Of a stretch of 64,000 bases of DNA, positions 1 to 12,420 are shown one piece after another. The notes below the pieces were generated by a model. That model was given only the letters and a program-made list of their open reading frames with translations, did not search any database and was not told where the DNA came from. The position numbers were made by a program, and so were the translations under genes. Positions within the stretch are counted from its first letter, which is position 1, and each line of letters begins with the position of its first letter. The stretch covers positions 85,377,449 to 85,441,448 of the forward strand of contig CM066735.1 in the NCBI GenBank assembly GCA_033961575.1, written 5' to 3'. The DNA comes from Aselliscus stoliczkanus. Its lineage: Eukaryota; Chordata; Mammalia; Chiroptera; Hipposideridae.

Positions 1-154
1 CAGAATCAGACCCATTCCTTTAGCCTTTCCCAGTAAGTCAAAATCAAGTACATGGAGGATCCCATATTTAGGGTTAGAGGTAAGCCAATTAAGGATACAT
101 TCCAGTAGCTTCTGCTCATCTGTCTGTTAGTTTAAAATTAAGGAATTTACCTAG

Positions 155-248
155 ATCCATCCATCCATCCATCCATCCATCCATCCATCCATCCATCCAT
201 CCATCCATTCATCCATGCATGCATGCATCTGTGCATCCATGCATGCAG
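155..248. repeat. CCAT tetranucleotide microsatellite
   Basis: Nearly perfect CCAT units run for about 60 bases and then degrade into ATGC/GTGC variants such as CATGCATGCATG. It is likely polymorphic in length. A second CCAT array of the same unit lies near 34.9 kb. Confidence 0.97.
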
Positions 249-1560
249 GCATTCTAATTTAGTGCAATGAAGAGTCATTGAGAAACTATAGTATATTGGA
301 AGCACTTTTCTTTCAAGAACCATACAATACAGTCTAGTGTCTCAGTCATAGTTTCTTTGAGATGCATTGTTGACAATAAGATTTAGGATCTGAGACCCTC
401 AGAGATGAGACTTGGATGACATGTGTTCCCTTAAGATGCAGCTTTGCTATCTATTTGCCATGTTGACATAAGACTGGATGTATACCTGGGTGCCTACTGT
501 CTCCCAACTCCCCTCCCTGGACTCACCACCTCCATCCAAGTCTGGGGCTTATCCTTGAACTCAGGGAACTCCCCCAGTACCTGTCATGGCTTGGTGTGTG
601 GTTTAAGGAGTCAGGTTCTTCCCTTCATCTGCTATGTGCTCCTGTGGATATTCCCATTATGCCTTGTTCCTAAGTTATGACAACAACTTGCCTATCCATA
701 GAATTCCATTGTCAATTACTGCTAACCAAGCACAGCCTTCAAAGATGATAACCACTAAGAGAGTTGTGTAACGTAGTAAGAGGATAAACTAGGTCTTCAT
801 TTAACGAAGTTGGCTGTTAAGCCAAAGAAAATCTTAAATCCTTGAAAGGAATCATTAAGAAATGTTATTCTCAGCTTGGTCATAAGCCCCTATTCTTTTG
901 TGAGTCAGAATTGATGACACCTTTTGTGGTTTGGTTTCCCTCCTTATTTCAGAAACCTAAAACTTTTGAATCACGTCAACATGTCTGTCTAAAGGAGAAT
1001 ACAATTCCTTTCTTCTGGGTGACCTATGAGGATCAGACAAACAGAGCCTGATGCTGTTGAAAAGCATTAATGAAAAAGGAACCAGTGATGGCTGGGAGCA
1101 TTTCCAAGGTTTTGCTTGTTTGAAAACCCGTCGGTATAGATCACTCCAGTCAGCAGGGCTAACAAATCATTCTCAAGAATGGTTAGGGGAGACTTTAGAA
1201 TCCGATAACCAGCTCTGACTTTGAGATTGAACTCTTCCATCAAGTCCCAGGGTCAAGTAACTCTATCCTCCCCTGAGCAAAAGGAACTTTCAGGTGGTCC
1301 AAAGAAGCCAAGATGAAACAAACAGCAACTTTTCCAACTGAATTTTTTGAAAGCCTTTGTTTTTACTAGTATTTTCTTGCCAAGAGAAATAAAAACAACG
1401 TTTCTTTTTAAAAAAAATTTATTATTATTTTTAACAATGTTGTTTCTTTACTCATCTATTTGAACCATCTAAGAATGAGCTGGATAAACGTGGATGGGGG
1501 CAGGAACCAGAATTTTCCGGCGAGCATTAAAGGACTTTGTTGCCTCAATTGCTTTTGCAT
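249..1560. other. Single-copy-looking stretch, no gene seen
   Basis: I see no recognisable repeat family, splice-bounded exon or RNA gene here. The short open frames at 444-680 and 842-1051 have no domain character, no splice signals and no low-complexity pattern that would support coding. Confidence 0.5.
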
Positions 1561-1569
1561 TTGCCTTTC

Positions 1570-2135
1570 ATCCCCACACTGTGTTTTCTACATTATAGCC
1601 AGAATCCTCCTTTTAAAAATTTGAGTCTGTTCATGTTGCACCTTTGCTCAAAATTCTCTGGCTGTTCCACCTTCCTCTGATTAAATCCCCAATCCTTACA
1701 CTGGCCTACAGATTCCAACCTAGCTTAGTCTCTGGTTACTCCTTTGTTTCTCTGTTACCTGCGTCTATCCTTTCCCCCGGACAGTCATGGTGTCTTTGGA
1801 AACATTTATCAGAACATGTCATTGCTCTGTATAAAATCCTCCAATGGCTTCTGAATTTCTCCAGAGTAAAAGCCTGAATTTTTACAGGACCAACATAGCT
1901 AAGATCTTGCTCTTTTGTGCCTCTAAGAATTCTCTCTCCTCTGTGCTCTGCTTTATTATTGTTTTTTGTAGAATTTATCACCAATGAATACACTGTGTAC
2001 ATACTTGTTTATATGCTTTTTTTGGAGTCTTCCCACACTAACATGTAAGCTAACTAAGAGATGTTGTTTCTGATTCACTGTCTTATCTCTAGTGCCTAGA
2101 ATAATGCCGGGACCTAATATTTGACTCAATAAATA
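1570..2135 (+). repeat. L2 LINE 3' end, sense
   Basis: The order of motifs is that of the mammalian L2 3' region. It has a text like AATCCTCCAATGGCTTCT, then a segment on chromosomal spelling of TCTCCTCTGTGCTCTGC, and a closing CCTAGAATAATGCC followed by a CAATAAATA-type end at about 2,125. It is an ancient, diverged copy with no working frame. The open frame at 1,644-1,877 is a by-product of this repeat. Confidence 0.75.
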
Positions 2136-2419
2136 CATAATACATGTGAGTGATACACAGGTTTACCTGGCAGCTAGTTAGCTCTTTATTGGAAAGCAGA
2201 AAGAGCAAGGTAATATTCTATCCTAATGATATTTTTTCTAGTTAATTCTCTTTTATTTTACAATGTGCAAATGTGTGTTCTGAAATATTGATAATTTTGC
2301 CTCCTCCTTGCTGTCAGTTCTATATCTTACTTATATTTTATCCTTAAAACATTGATTTGAACTTCCAGGAGAATGAGCATGATGCTGGTGATGGAGGGTA
2401 TCCTCTTTTGGTCCCAATG

Positions 2420-2595
2420 CAGGGTTTCTCAAGTTTAACACTTGATATTTTGGGATGGATAATTCATAGTTATGGGGGATGCCTGGTGTACTATAGGATG
2501 TTCAGCAGCACCCCTGGCCTGCTATCAATAGCATCTTACTGTTGTGACAACCAAATGTCCTCTGGGGACAAAATTTACCAGAGTGAGAAGCACTG
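2420..2595. mobile_element. hAT-Charlie-type nonautonomous element
   Basis: The left terminus CAGGGTTTCTCAA is matched by an inverted right terminus TGAGAAGCACTG, the terminal inverted repeat pattern of MER5/Charlie-type hAT MITEs. The interior text (CAGCAGCACCCCTGGCCT and a CAACCAAATGTC motif) is also typical of these elements. The right flank CTCTAGTG resembles the preferred 8-bp hAT target. The element is ancient and noncoding. Confidence 0.75.
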
Positions 2596-2619
2596 CTCTA
2601 GTGTTTCAATGTTAAATTG

Positions 2620-3190
2620 TTTTGAGGTCAAATTTTCTTGTATCAGCAAGAGAGTAATATTCTCACTCCTTGTGGGAGGAAAAATTAATACGAACTTCCT
2701 GGAGAGCATTTTGGCACTGAGTACCAAAGACTTAAAAATGTTTCTTCCCTTTGACCCACTTATTTATTCTCTAGCAATTTATCCTCAGAAAATAATCAAA
2801 GGTGTGGACAACGATTTATGTACAGGGATGTCAATTCTGCATTATTTATGATTGTGAAACAATTGAAAGTATCCTAATTGTCCAACAATAGAAATAGTTT
2901 AAGAAATTCTAACTTATCATAGGATGGGATTTGTTTTCTGTATCAAAAATTATGCTTTAGAAGAATATTTAATGGCATAGAATAATGCATAAATATTTAA
3001 AAGATACATATATATTATATACATATATAAAAGATAATATCTTAGGATCAATAGATATACAAGTTATGATCTTAAACTCTTATTACATGCACATTCATAC
3101 ACACACATACACACACACACTTTTTTTCCTGAACAACTTTTTGCAATAATAGGATGAACTAAAAGTTGAAATACAGCCATAAATTGCACC
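2620..3190 (+). repeat. Old L1 (L1M-type) 3' fragment, sense
   Basis: The segment carries the L1 ORF2 C-terminal/3'UTR signature: CTTTGACCCACTTATTTATTC, then TTATCCTCAGAAAATAATC, CTGCATTATTTATGATTG and CTAATTGTCCAACAATAG. Stop codons and indels show it is dead. The 164-codon open frame at 2,357-2,851 spans the hAT element and this L1 in one accidental frame and is not a gene. A CA-rich simple stretch follows at 3,086-3,120. Confidence 0.75.
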
Positions 3191-3499
3191 ACTTTGGCTA
3201 TAAGGCATTTTTCTAAGAGATTTTTAATAATAGCACTAGTGTTCAGCTAGAGGATGCTTTTATCTTCATTTGTGGAAAGCTCCTATGTGTATTTAAGAAC
3301 TTTTTCCTCTGTTTTGAATGTGATCTTTAGTTACAGAGAAAGTACTTCAGGAAGGATAATGGTTATCACAATACCTTTATCCAGGATAATTTTATTTTGT
3401 ATTAAGAGCTTTGCCTTTAGTGCCTTTTTGCCTTATTGTTACATGGGGAGTAGTAGGACTCAGTTTACAATGATATGCCTGTTAGGTCTTGGTTCATTT

Positions 3500-3605
3500 C
3501 TTTTAATATATGTCTCCTCCTCTTGACTATAAGGTCTATTGGAGGAGCGGCTGAGCCTATTTTATGAAACTCTGCAGTGCTGGGCATATATTAGGCCCTT
3601 GTAAT
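3500..3605 (+). repeat. L2 3'-end remnant
   Basis: The text TTGACTATAAGGTCTATTGG...CAGTGCTGGGCATATATTAGGCCCTT matches the conserved L2 3' end (the part that reads like tag-counting 'agcacagtgcctggcacatagtagg'). Only about 100 bp is retained. Confidence 0.55.
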
Positions 3606-3609
3606 GCAA

Positions 3610-4352
3610 CTCTGATACTAACTACCTGGAGTTAGTGAAGACTTCACAAGTTAAGGACACAGCTCCCAGGAAGACTGTTCTTACTACACCAGCCTCAACT
3701 CTGGGGGTTCCCTGGCCATGCATGCTTCTGAACAACTGGCTACAAGTTTGAGAGTTCCCACTAACCCTCAGGTTTGATAATTTACTAGAATGACTCACAG
3801 AACTCAGGAAAGTGCTATATTTATGATTACAGTTTTATTATAAAGGTCACAAATGAGGACCAGCCTAAAGAGGCGACCCATAGGGCAAGATCTGGGAAGG
3901 CCCCAAACAGGGAACCTTCCTGTGGGATAAGAACATGTCACCCTGACAGTGTATCAATATATGATTACCAACCAAGAAAGTTCACTTGAGCTTTGGTGTC
4001 CAGAGATTTTTTGGGGGATTTCATTACATAGACATGATTAATTGAACATTGGTCATGAGGTTGGTTGAACTTGATCTCTAGCCCTCTTCCCCTCCCCAAA
4101 GTTTGGGCAGATATCATGTGGCTCAAAGCCCAACCACCTTATCACATGATTGGTCTTTCCAGCATAGTCAACCCCTATCCTGAAACTAATGATGGGCCCA
4201 CCATGTATCACCTCATTACACAAACTCAGGTGTGGTCTTAGGGGCCCACCACAAATAACAAAGATTCTCCTATCACTTAGGAAATTCCAAAGGTTTAGAA
4301 ACGCCCTCTCAGGAACCTGGGACAAAGACCAGACAAATTCTTTACACAGCAG
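3610..4352 (-). repeat. Solo LTR, ERVL/MaLR-like, antisense
   Basis: The minus strand reads as a long LTR: the end holds a polyadenylation-type ATAATAAAA at about 3,830-3,840. The plus strand shows the known layout of this LTR class (GTTTTATTATAAAGG, ATAGGGCAAGATCTGGGAAGG, CATTACATAGACATGATT, GTTGAACTTGATCTCTAGCC, GGTCTTTCCAGCA). No internal retroviral genes are present. Diverged and noncoding; exact family uncertain. Confidence 0.65.
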
Positions 4353-4529
4353 CCCTCAACAAATATTGACTAATTATAAATATTGAGTGAATAAGTGAAT
4401 GGGATGCAGTGGAATTCCAGTCCTTTCCAGCTCTGACATTCTATAAAGATGTTGTTGATGATAATAACAACAACAATAATTGTTAGCATATGTTCTAATG
4501 CCTTGGTAGCCATTAAGACTGTTCAGAAA

Positions 4530-4830
4530 TATGCTGGTGTTTCTCCCCTTCCAGGGACATGATACATGAGAGTTACTTCTCCACCCCTATGAAAGTAGAT
4601 ATAGCTATGTGACTTGCTGTGACCAATGAAATATTAGTGATTAGTGAAACTGATGCGAGTCACTTCAGGGGAGAATCTTTAAAAGTTTTGTGACTTTTGC
4701 CATATTCTTTTATTCATTGTATAAGCATGTACTGGGGAAGCTAGTGATCCGAGTTGGACATGCAGCATGAATAAGAAATAAATTTTTGCTGGGATAAGGT
4801 TTTGGGATTGTTTATTACTGAAACATAATT
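4530..4830 (+). repeat. MLT1-like LTR fragment, sense
   Basis: The stretch starts with the MLT1-type block ATGAGAGTTACTTCTCCACCCC and continues through GTGACTTGCTGTGACCAATGAAAT and a TAAGAAATAAATTTTTG polyadenylation region. Only the LTR is present, diverged and truncated. Confidence 0.6.
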
Positions 4831-4849
4831 GTTTAAGTATAGCACATAA

Positions 4850-5025
4850 CACTGTACATACAGTATTGAATTATTGTTATAATTTCATACTTCCTCTAAT
4901 CTATGAGGTGGTCAGAATTAGTATTCTTATTATTTTGAATTGGAGAAACTGAGGCACAAAGGGGTTATGTCCAAATTCACATCATTGGTTAGTGGCAGAG
5001 GTGAGTCAAAGATTTAGATCCAAGG
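4850..5025 (-). repeat. MIR SINE, antisense
   Basis: The antisense MIR core is visible: GAATTGGAGAAACTGAGGCACAAAGG, then GGCAGAGGTGAGTCAAAG toward the tRNA-related end. Very old, no TSD seen. Confidence 0.7.
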
Positions 5026-5029
5026 AGCG

Positions 5030-7555
5030 GTCTCCAAATCTAACTGGTAAATAGTACACGTCAACAAGAGTGAGGCAACGAGAGAAAATTACTTGGTGAT
5101 GGTGGGTGGAACCTTGAAGAGCAAGACTGCGTGGGATGGTTTTTACTCTCTGCTGCTGTTTGGTTTTATTTAATTGCTTTGTCCTTTTAGTTACTTGCTT
5201 AGAGGAGGAGAGAGCCTGGAACTATCTCTGGATATGCTTTTGACATTTTGTATTTCATGCCCGTGAAATTGTAGAGATTTTTAATTGTTGGTTTCTTTTT
5301 GAGAATAAATACAGAAGCTGTGTTTAAAATAATTTCTGCATGCCATATGAAAGTCTTTGATGATTCCTCGGCTTTTGAAGAAATAAGCATCCAAATGAAT
5401 AAATAGCTATTGCATGTGACTGGGCAGAATTTACGTGTCAATGGCGACAAGGGAACTGAGGATATATCTATTCAGGTCCCTCCTGGTCCTTGTAATCCTT
5501 TGAATACTTAATTGGGTTTTCCTTCAAACATCTTTTATTGCCTCCTGCAGTTTGAATGGGAAGCAAACTTATCAAGTATATTCATGAATTATGAACAGTC
5601 ATGTTTTGGCGTCAGGAGACAGGTCTGAAGGAGAGCTAAAGAGGAGCATCCTGGGAGATTCTGAGAGGGAGAGACAATGTCAGCAGTTGGTTCCAGCAGC
5701 TTGTCCATCTCCCGGGCCTCAGGGGTATCCCTTCTCTGAGCCCTCCTGGAGCTCAGGTCTGTGCCAGTCATCCTGTGTGTATGAACCAGCCCTGTCTAGC
5801 TTCTGAGTCTTGCATCTGTTCCCAAGCTTTCCAGAGCCCATAAGGAAACAGCCTATATTTGACCCTGACACAATCCTGCTACAGAGCTCTGTATGTAGAA
5901 AACAGTACATATTTCTTAATTATGGTTGTCCAGGAAATGGGGATTTACTGGAAATAGGGTTGAAAATGCTTGCGTCATCTCTGTGATATCCTCCGAGAGA
6001 TTTTTCTGTAGGAAAGAATAGTTGGCTGTCAACACTCCCAAAAGACAACTAGAAAAGCCTGTCAGTCACAGGATGCTAAGTTTTTCAGACTTACTGCAGT
6101 TAGAGAGAATACTGCCTGACAGAGTTAGTAATATCTCAGAAGGGAAGTCAGGGAGGATATTTACTGGGTTTAGGAACTGGGATGGATGATTTTAAGGAGA
6201 GTCTTCCAAGGCGAAGAGCTAATTGGTATTGGGCATAGTTTAAAACATAACATTTTATATAATATAAAGATGAGGGTCTTCAGGTATGTATTTAATGTGT
6301 AAACTGTTAGTTTTCAAACTGTTTCATTGTTTCACCGTCTTTTCTCCTAGGTGTAAGTATTTCCTAGATCACGTAGCTAATTTTTAAGCTCCCCGCCCCG
6401 CCCCCCCCCCCCGCCAGTTTAGCACTGAGGGAAAAAAGTATGTGCATAAATATTTCTCAATTAAATTGACAAGCAAAAGGAAATATTCAGTCCTAGTATT
6501 GTTTAACACAAGGTTAGGAAAGTTTGCTGGTTTTGATTCTCAGGGTAGACAGAGAACCTGGCAAGTCTTTTGTAGACTCTGTATTTGTAACCCGAGCCAT
6601 TAATAAACAATCTTTTCTCTGACCCTTCTCACAATTACGATCTGGACCATTACAGGGTATTGATCATGAAAGTCTGACCTGAATTATTTAAATCCACTGG
6701 GTGCTAGCTAAGGTGATGATAGAATCCTCTCGCAGGGAAAACTTGTTTTCCGCTTTTCAAAATCACTGAAGTTTTCACAGCCTAAGTGAGTCAGTCAAGT
6801 ACCTTTCAATGGGTGAAGTGGTCTATTTATTTTGTTTCTGGTCAGTCAGAAATACTTTGCATCTGTAGTAGTTCCTTTTCAAAAGGGATTGACCCTACAT
6901 TACTGTATAAGTGGTTCTTACCAAAATGGTGGTATTTCCCCACAAGACTTAATAAATGTGATTGCTCCCTACTCTTGAGTCAAGTATTTCCTGCTTCCTG
7001 CATATGTTGGTGCAAAGACCTCTTTCTTAGAGAATACAGTAAGATTCATGGATTATTTTGCTTATTTGAATCATTGGCCACTGCAAACTAGCCCGAAGGT
7101 GGCATAAAGACAGAGTTGAAAATCATTTGTTTAAATTAATAATTTTATGCACCAGTGATTTGTGAAATACATGCAGAACTGAACAATAAGGAAACATGCT
7201 TGTGCCCATAGAAGGAGAAATTATAAATTATACAGTCAGCATCTGGAATGTAAATGATATGTTTTCTTCTTCAGATGCAAATAACAGTTAATGGTGATAA
7301 GGACATAATAATCCAAATGTAATTTCCCTTCTGGAAATATGTCTTAAAATGATGAAGCTATTTTCAGTTCAAAAGATGACTTTGAAAGAATTAAGTTAAT
7401 GGAATACCAAAAACAAAAAAAACAAACAAACCAAACTCAGAGGGAATTAACTTGTTTTCTTTGAATAAAGAACTCCTTGTTCCCCTGTCTATTAGTTTTT
7501 AAGTTTTCTTAGGAATATCAGCATTTGCTCTGCACAATAAGTAAAATCATCATCA
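5030..7555. other. Mostly single-copy stretch with one C-rich tract
   Basis: I recognise no gene or clear repeat in this stretch. The only strong local feature is a C-rich run at about 6,391-6,415 (CCCCGCCCCG followed by 13 or more C), which on the minus strand could form a G-quadruplex. The open frames at 5,199-5,450, 5,589-5,910 and 6,786-7,091 lack domains, matching splice sites or codon structure. Confidence 0.5.
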
Positions 7556-7559
7556 TAAT

Positions 7560-7800
7560 CATGATGTTGTTTGTTGAGTAACTGCAACATGATAGGCTCA
7601 GTGCTAGACCCTTGAATTGCATTACCTCAATCAATCCTGTGAACTACTCTGTAAGGGACATATTATTACCTCATTTTCAGATGATAAATTAGAAGATCAG
7701 TGAGATTATGTTATTTTCATTACACATTGTTTCTTTCAAAGACTCATGAGTCGATTGTCACAGTCAGAATGCAACCCAGAAACCATCCAGATTTACAGAT
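7560..7800 (-). repeat. MIR SINE, antisense
   Basis: The antisense MIR order is seen: GAGTAACTGCAACATGATAGG, CAATCCTGTGAACTACTCTG, TATTATTACCTCATTTTCAGATGATAAA and GAATGCAACCCAGAAACC. Confidence 0.7.
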
Positions 7801-8329
7801 AAGGATGCTGAGACATACAGAATGAAAATGACTTGACGTGGAATCTTATTATGGATTGCACATGTGGTGGGCATTGCAATTGGAGAGCCACCATCTGATC
7901 CTGGGTCAACATTGGTAATTCTTTTCGCCACATGCATTATCGATTCAAGAAGGGATGATTATGGCCAGTGAAGTGTGAGGGTAAGTATGCTACAGGGCTT
8001 CTAGGAACAATCTCACTGATGGTTAAAGAGCTACAAGGAGAGAAGGTAGCCATTTTCCATTTTGCCCAAGAATGATGGCAACCCCAAGGTTGGTAGAGTG
8101 GAGAGATGGAAAACCATTGTCTTCTTGATGACATTGTTACACCTCTGATTCAATTAAATTTGAAGCTCATCCTACCTCTGGACTCTATGGTTTTATAAAA
8201 GATCTGTAGTTATATAATAAGTATATAGTTATAATAATTTTCTCATTACTTAATTCAGTTTGAGTCGGGGTTTCCATTTGCTGCTGAAAGGATATCAACA
8301 TTTAACTTGCAGTTACTTATCTCCCTCTC

Positions 8330-8520
8330 TCTCATGATCGGGGGTGGGGTGGAGTGGGGTGGGGGGAGCACTGGAAAAGAGAGAAATGGAATTGAAAGCA
8401 GGGCAAATTGCATTAAGTAGAAAAGGAAGAGGCTGGGAGGGGGAGCCCCAGCAGGAGTTGGGGTAGGGGAAAGTGGGGGGAGTAAGAGAGAAAGGGAAAG
8501 GAAAAAAGGAAAAGGAAGAG
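8330..8520. repeat. Purine-rich, G-run-rich tract
   Basis: About 190 bases are nearly all A and G on the plus strand, with several runs of four or more G (for example GGGGTGGGGTGGAGTGGGG). This can form triplex or quadruplex DNA. The 136-codon minus-strand frame at 8,255-8,665 is an artefact of the tract, giving a proline/leucine/serine-rich low-complexity peptide. Confidence 0.85.
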
Positions 8521-8759
8521 AAATAGGTGCTGTGATTGGTAGCTTGGGGGAGAGATGAATGATTATTTTTTGGAAGTTCTGCTGTGTTGTGCTATGCAAA
8601 GCCCTAGTCTCCAGCTTCTCAAGAGACATTTCAAACTTCAGTTTGTCTAGTTCTAAGAAAAACATCCTGTTGGTATTTTTATTCCTATCACATCACATTA
8701 CATATAGAGATTACTTCTGCTAGAATTGACAGTCTTCCCATCCAAGGACAGAGTGTGCA

Positions 8760-8967
8760 TATTGATTTCTTCAGCTTCTCTTTCCCATACTTACCTCATT
8801 TAGATTTTCTTCATCTATTTTGCATATTTCTTGTTAATTTGAATCAATTCTGTCCAATTTCATTCTTAGATATTTTATATTTTTGTTCCTTTTGTAATAC
8901 GTATCTTTCCTTCGATGATATTTTCTAACAGTTTGCCATTTTTATATAGGAATACTATCTATTTTGT

Positions 8968-9008
<41 letters not shown>

Positions 9009-10600
9009 CACTCAGCCGCCTTACCTGGTTTTCATTGACATTATTATGGCCTAAGAGTTATGATTCTCTTAGCCTTTCAAGGTATATACTCATATTATCT
9101 GCAAATGATGGGAAATTTTATTTCCTCCTATCTAATTGTTTATGTTTTTAATTTTATTCTCTTAGATAACTGTGTTGGCTAGTACCTCCATAACAATGTT
9201 AAGTAATGTGGTATCAGTGGATGTTATTGACCTGCTACCAACGTTATTGATAATATTTGTAGTATTTCTCTGATGCTGCATTCTGGATTGAGATGTATGT
9301 CTATCCATGTTTATCTCTGTCTCTACTGAAAAGGAAGTAAACATTTATTTCTATGGAAATCAGCATAACCAACTTGTCTTTTTTTCCTAGAACTTTCCCT
9401 GTTTTATCATTGAAAGTCTTATATCCTGGGAAACTCCTCACTCCCAGACAAATCAGGATGATTCATTACTTGAACTAAAATCAAGAATGGATGTGAATCT
9501 TATCTGATCATTTTTCAGCATATATATGGATACCTTATAATTTTTCAAGTTGACTCACTGATCTGATTAACTGTAGTTACATGTTTTATAACATGGAACT
9601 GTCCTTTTCCTTTTGGCATGAACTCCAATTAATCATGTTATATCAATTCTCTAACTTATTACTGCATTCTATTTGCTAATATTTTATGTTAGGTATTTTT
9701 GTCAAAAGTCATTAATGAGATCAGTCTGTGCTTTTCTTTTTTGTGTGTGATCTTTGTTGGGTCTGGGTGCCAATGTTGTGGTGATTTCATAAAAAGAATT
9801 TGGAATCTTTATTTCTTTTCCCATATTGTGCAATGATTTAAGTAACACTGGTTTTGCTATTTCTTAAAGTTTTGGTAGGTTCTTCCTGTGAAACCATATG
9901 GACTGCGTGTTTTTGCAATGGGTAGCTACTTGACAATTTTTTTTCTAGTTTTTTTCCCCCAAAACAGTAATTGGTTAATTTAAGTCATCTGTCTCTTTGG
10001 CAGATGTTTCATTGGACAGTCCTCCGTTCATGTTTTCAAATTATTTTTTATTCAGGTTATAAAATTTTTGAATAGAATTGATAAAATAGTGTCCTATGAT
10101 TCTTTTACTATCTCTATAGGTTTGTATATTTTTCCATTTTCATTTTTATACTTTTCCCTTAATTAAGCTTATGGTTTTCTATTTTATTTGGTGTTTTTTC
10201 CCTCTCAAAACAGATTCCTGTTGGTCTCTTTTTCATATCTATATGTTGCTTTATATAGTTTTATTCTATTTACTTAGTATGTAATTCATTGATTTCTGTT
10301 TTTATTTATTATTTCCTTCTGTTTTATTAGGCTTATGTTATTGGTCTTTTTATAACTCTTTTGGAATGTGTGTAATTCATTTCTCTTCATTCTTTCTTAT
10401 TTATAATGTAAGTGCTTTAGATTGAATTTTTCTCTGAGAACACTTTAGCTGTAGCCCATAGATTCTGACATGCAGTGTTTCAAAACCTTTGTCATTTATT
10501 TCTAGTTTAAGTGCATTCTAATCAGAGAATGCTATCCATATAATTTCCACTTTAGAATATTTGGCCCCATTATTTTTGTCATTCTACAGAATCCAAGGAA
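8760..10600 (-). repeat. Old L1 (L1M-type) ORF2 body, antisense
   Basis: Several stretches match the antisense spelling of L1 ORF2 reverse-transcriptase coding DNA: TTCTTAGATATTTTATATTTTTG, TCTGCAAATGATGGG (the YADD/FADD neighbourhood), GAGATCAGTCTGTGCTTTTC, GATTTCATAAAAAGAATTTGG and CTAATCAGAGAATGCTATCC. The order agrees with the better preserved L1 at 16.4-21.3 kb. No frame survives. An ATT trinucleotide array interrupts it at 8,970-9,006. Confidence 0.75.
8970..9006. repeat. TTA trinucleotide microsatellite
   Basis: About 12 TTA units sit inside the old antisense L1. The polytyrosine run in the forward frame here is produced by this array. Confidence 0.95.
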
Positions 10601-12420
10601 GTTCCCCAGCCAGCTCATATCCCCCATCCTTGATCCAAAGAAAGGATTGTTAATTTTGTCTCTTACACTTACTTTGTGTTTTCAGCATCATCCAGAACTT
10701 GTTTAATTTTCTCTGCCTTTGGCAACTCTTCCTCATATATTGTGGTTTAGCATTACACATGCTCTCTACTTTTGTCAGAAATGAGTTTGTTTTCTGTCTC
10801 TCCTTTTTCTTGTTGTTTTAGGTGATCTCCAAGAGAAAAAGGGGGTCAGAAACTTCTTTACTCTGGCATCTTATAATTGGCAGTCTGGGGCATGTTGTAA
10901 TAATTCTAGATTGTTCTGCAGAAGACTTGGGGAAGTCATCCGTTTCACACTCATGCCTCCAGGCATCTCATCAAACCATACTTGAGTCCCTGCCAAGCCT
11001 GGTCAGATGGAATCTTTCAGTGTGTATCCACGTTTAGACAAATCAGATTCAGTTCCCTCTATGGCTTCTCCAAAAGTAGTTGCTTTCCATTCCTTTCCTT
11101 ACATTTCTCCTCACTCCTCAACCTCTGGGGAAGAGGTATTTAAATTGAATTCTGTGAGAACATTCTAGGCATGGGGAAAATCAGGTGCAAAGGGCTGGAG
11201 ATAAGAAAGAGCCTGAATGTTTGGGGAACTGCAAGAAGGCCAGTGTGATGGGCTCATCGAAATGAGGAAGATGAGGGTGAAGAGGGGAGGATAGAAATGT
11301 AAGCCACAATAGGAAGTGGGAATTTTATTCTTTTAAAATTATTAGTCCTGGCTATCTGTGCCTGTTATACATCATGATCTTCAGAAACTTTAAAGGACTA
11401 GCTAATGATGGGAATTTAAAATTCCATGGCAGATAACTCAGGGTTGGGTATATTAACTTCTCTTGAGATCACGCAAAGTGGATATTTCTCAAGAGGGTGG
11501 TCCTGCTGGAGATGCCCTTCTTTGCTCACAGACCAAGGAATGGGCACAATTCTTAAGTATATGTGATTTTCAGTCACAGCCCAAGTAACCCACATGCTAT
11601 CAGGAAGCCTTCTTCTGTGGAAGTTTCCTCTGCCAGTTCATGGCACTCACTTACCCTCTGAGGAATAGAAATGAAGGGATCTTAATGAATTACATGAGAT
11701 TACATGTGTAGATACAATTCACCCCTGTGTAGGAGGCAACTAACTTTTAAGATGAGGACCCCATTTTGACCTAACAAGGCTATTTGGTTCTCCTTTTCCC
11801 TTCTGCTTCTTAGCACCTTTCAAATGGTAAATGCAATGAAAATAGAAATGTGTATTAGCTATTTATCATTGGCTTCTTCAGTGTGTGATGGTGGTGGGCT
11901 TTAACTTAGCAGTGGTGTTAGTGCCTGATCTAAAGACTTCTGTTCTGTTTCCACTCCACTCAGCCCCAGGCAGTGTTTGATCCCACTGGAAAACATCCGG
12001 TGGAAACTCTGTTCCTTTGATGCATCTAAAATAGCCTCTGTGCTCACCCTGTTCCTATCTTGTCATTTTCACTTCCTCTGTCCGCCCCTTGCAGGCCTCT
12101 TGATGCTCTGCAGGCCTCTGTTCTCTGCTCTCTTTTCTTCTTGGGCTCTGAGTTCTGCCCAGTGGCCTTGTTCACGTACCTGGTAAGAACTGACACCTGG
12201 ATTCTAAGGATGTCCATGTCTGTGACTTCCTGCTAAGACCTCTGTTGGACATCTGCACCAACTCACCTCCCCAGCATATCACCGTCAACCTGTCCAGAGT
12301 GGAACTTACCAGTGCCCTGAACTCTGCCAGGCCAGAGCCCTACTCCACATGCAGTCTGCTGGCGAGAGTGGCACTAACCACATAGTCACTTAAAGCCAAA
12401 GCCTAAGAGTCACCTTCTAT
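10600..12420. other. Single-copy-looking stretch
   Basis: I see no recognisable repeat after the L1 ends and no exon that I can defend. The frames at 10,822-11,037 and 11,977-12,186 have no domain or conserved-motif support. Confidence 0.45.

Noticed and set aside
155..248. CRISPR-like repeats
   Set aside because: Simple tandem CCAT units with no spacers in mammalian DNA.
2357..2851. 164-codon forward open frame
   Set aside because: It runs across a hAT MITE and into an old L1M fragment; no coherent protein.
8255..8665. 136-codon minus-strand open frame
   Set aside because: Its proline/leucine/serine-rich middle is the translation of the purine tract; no domain.
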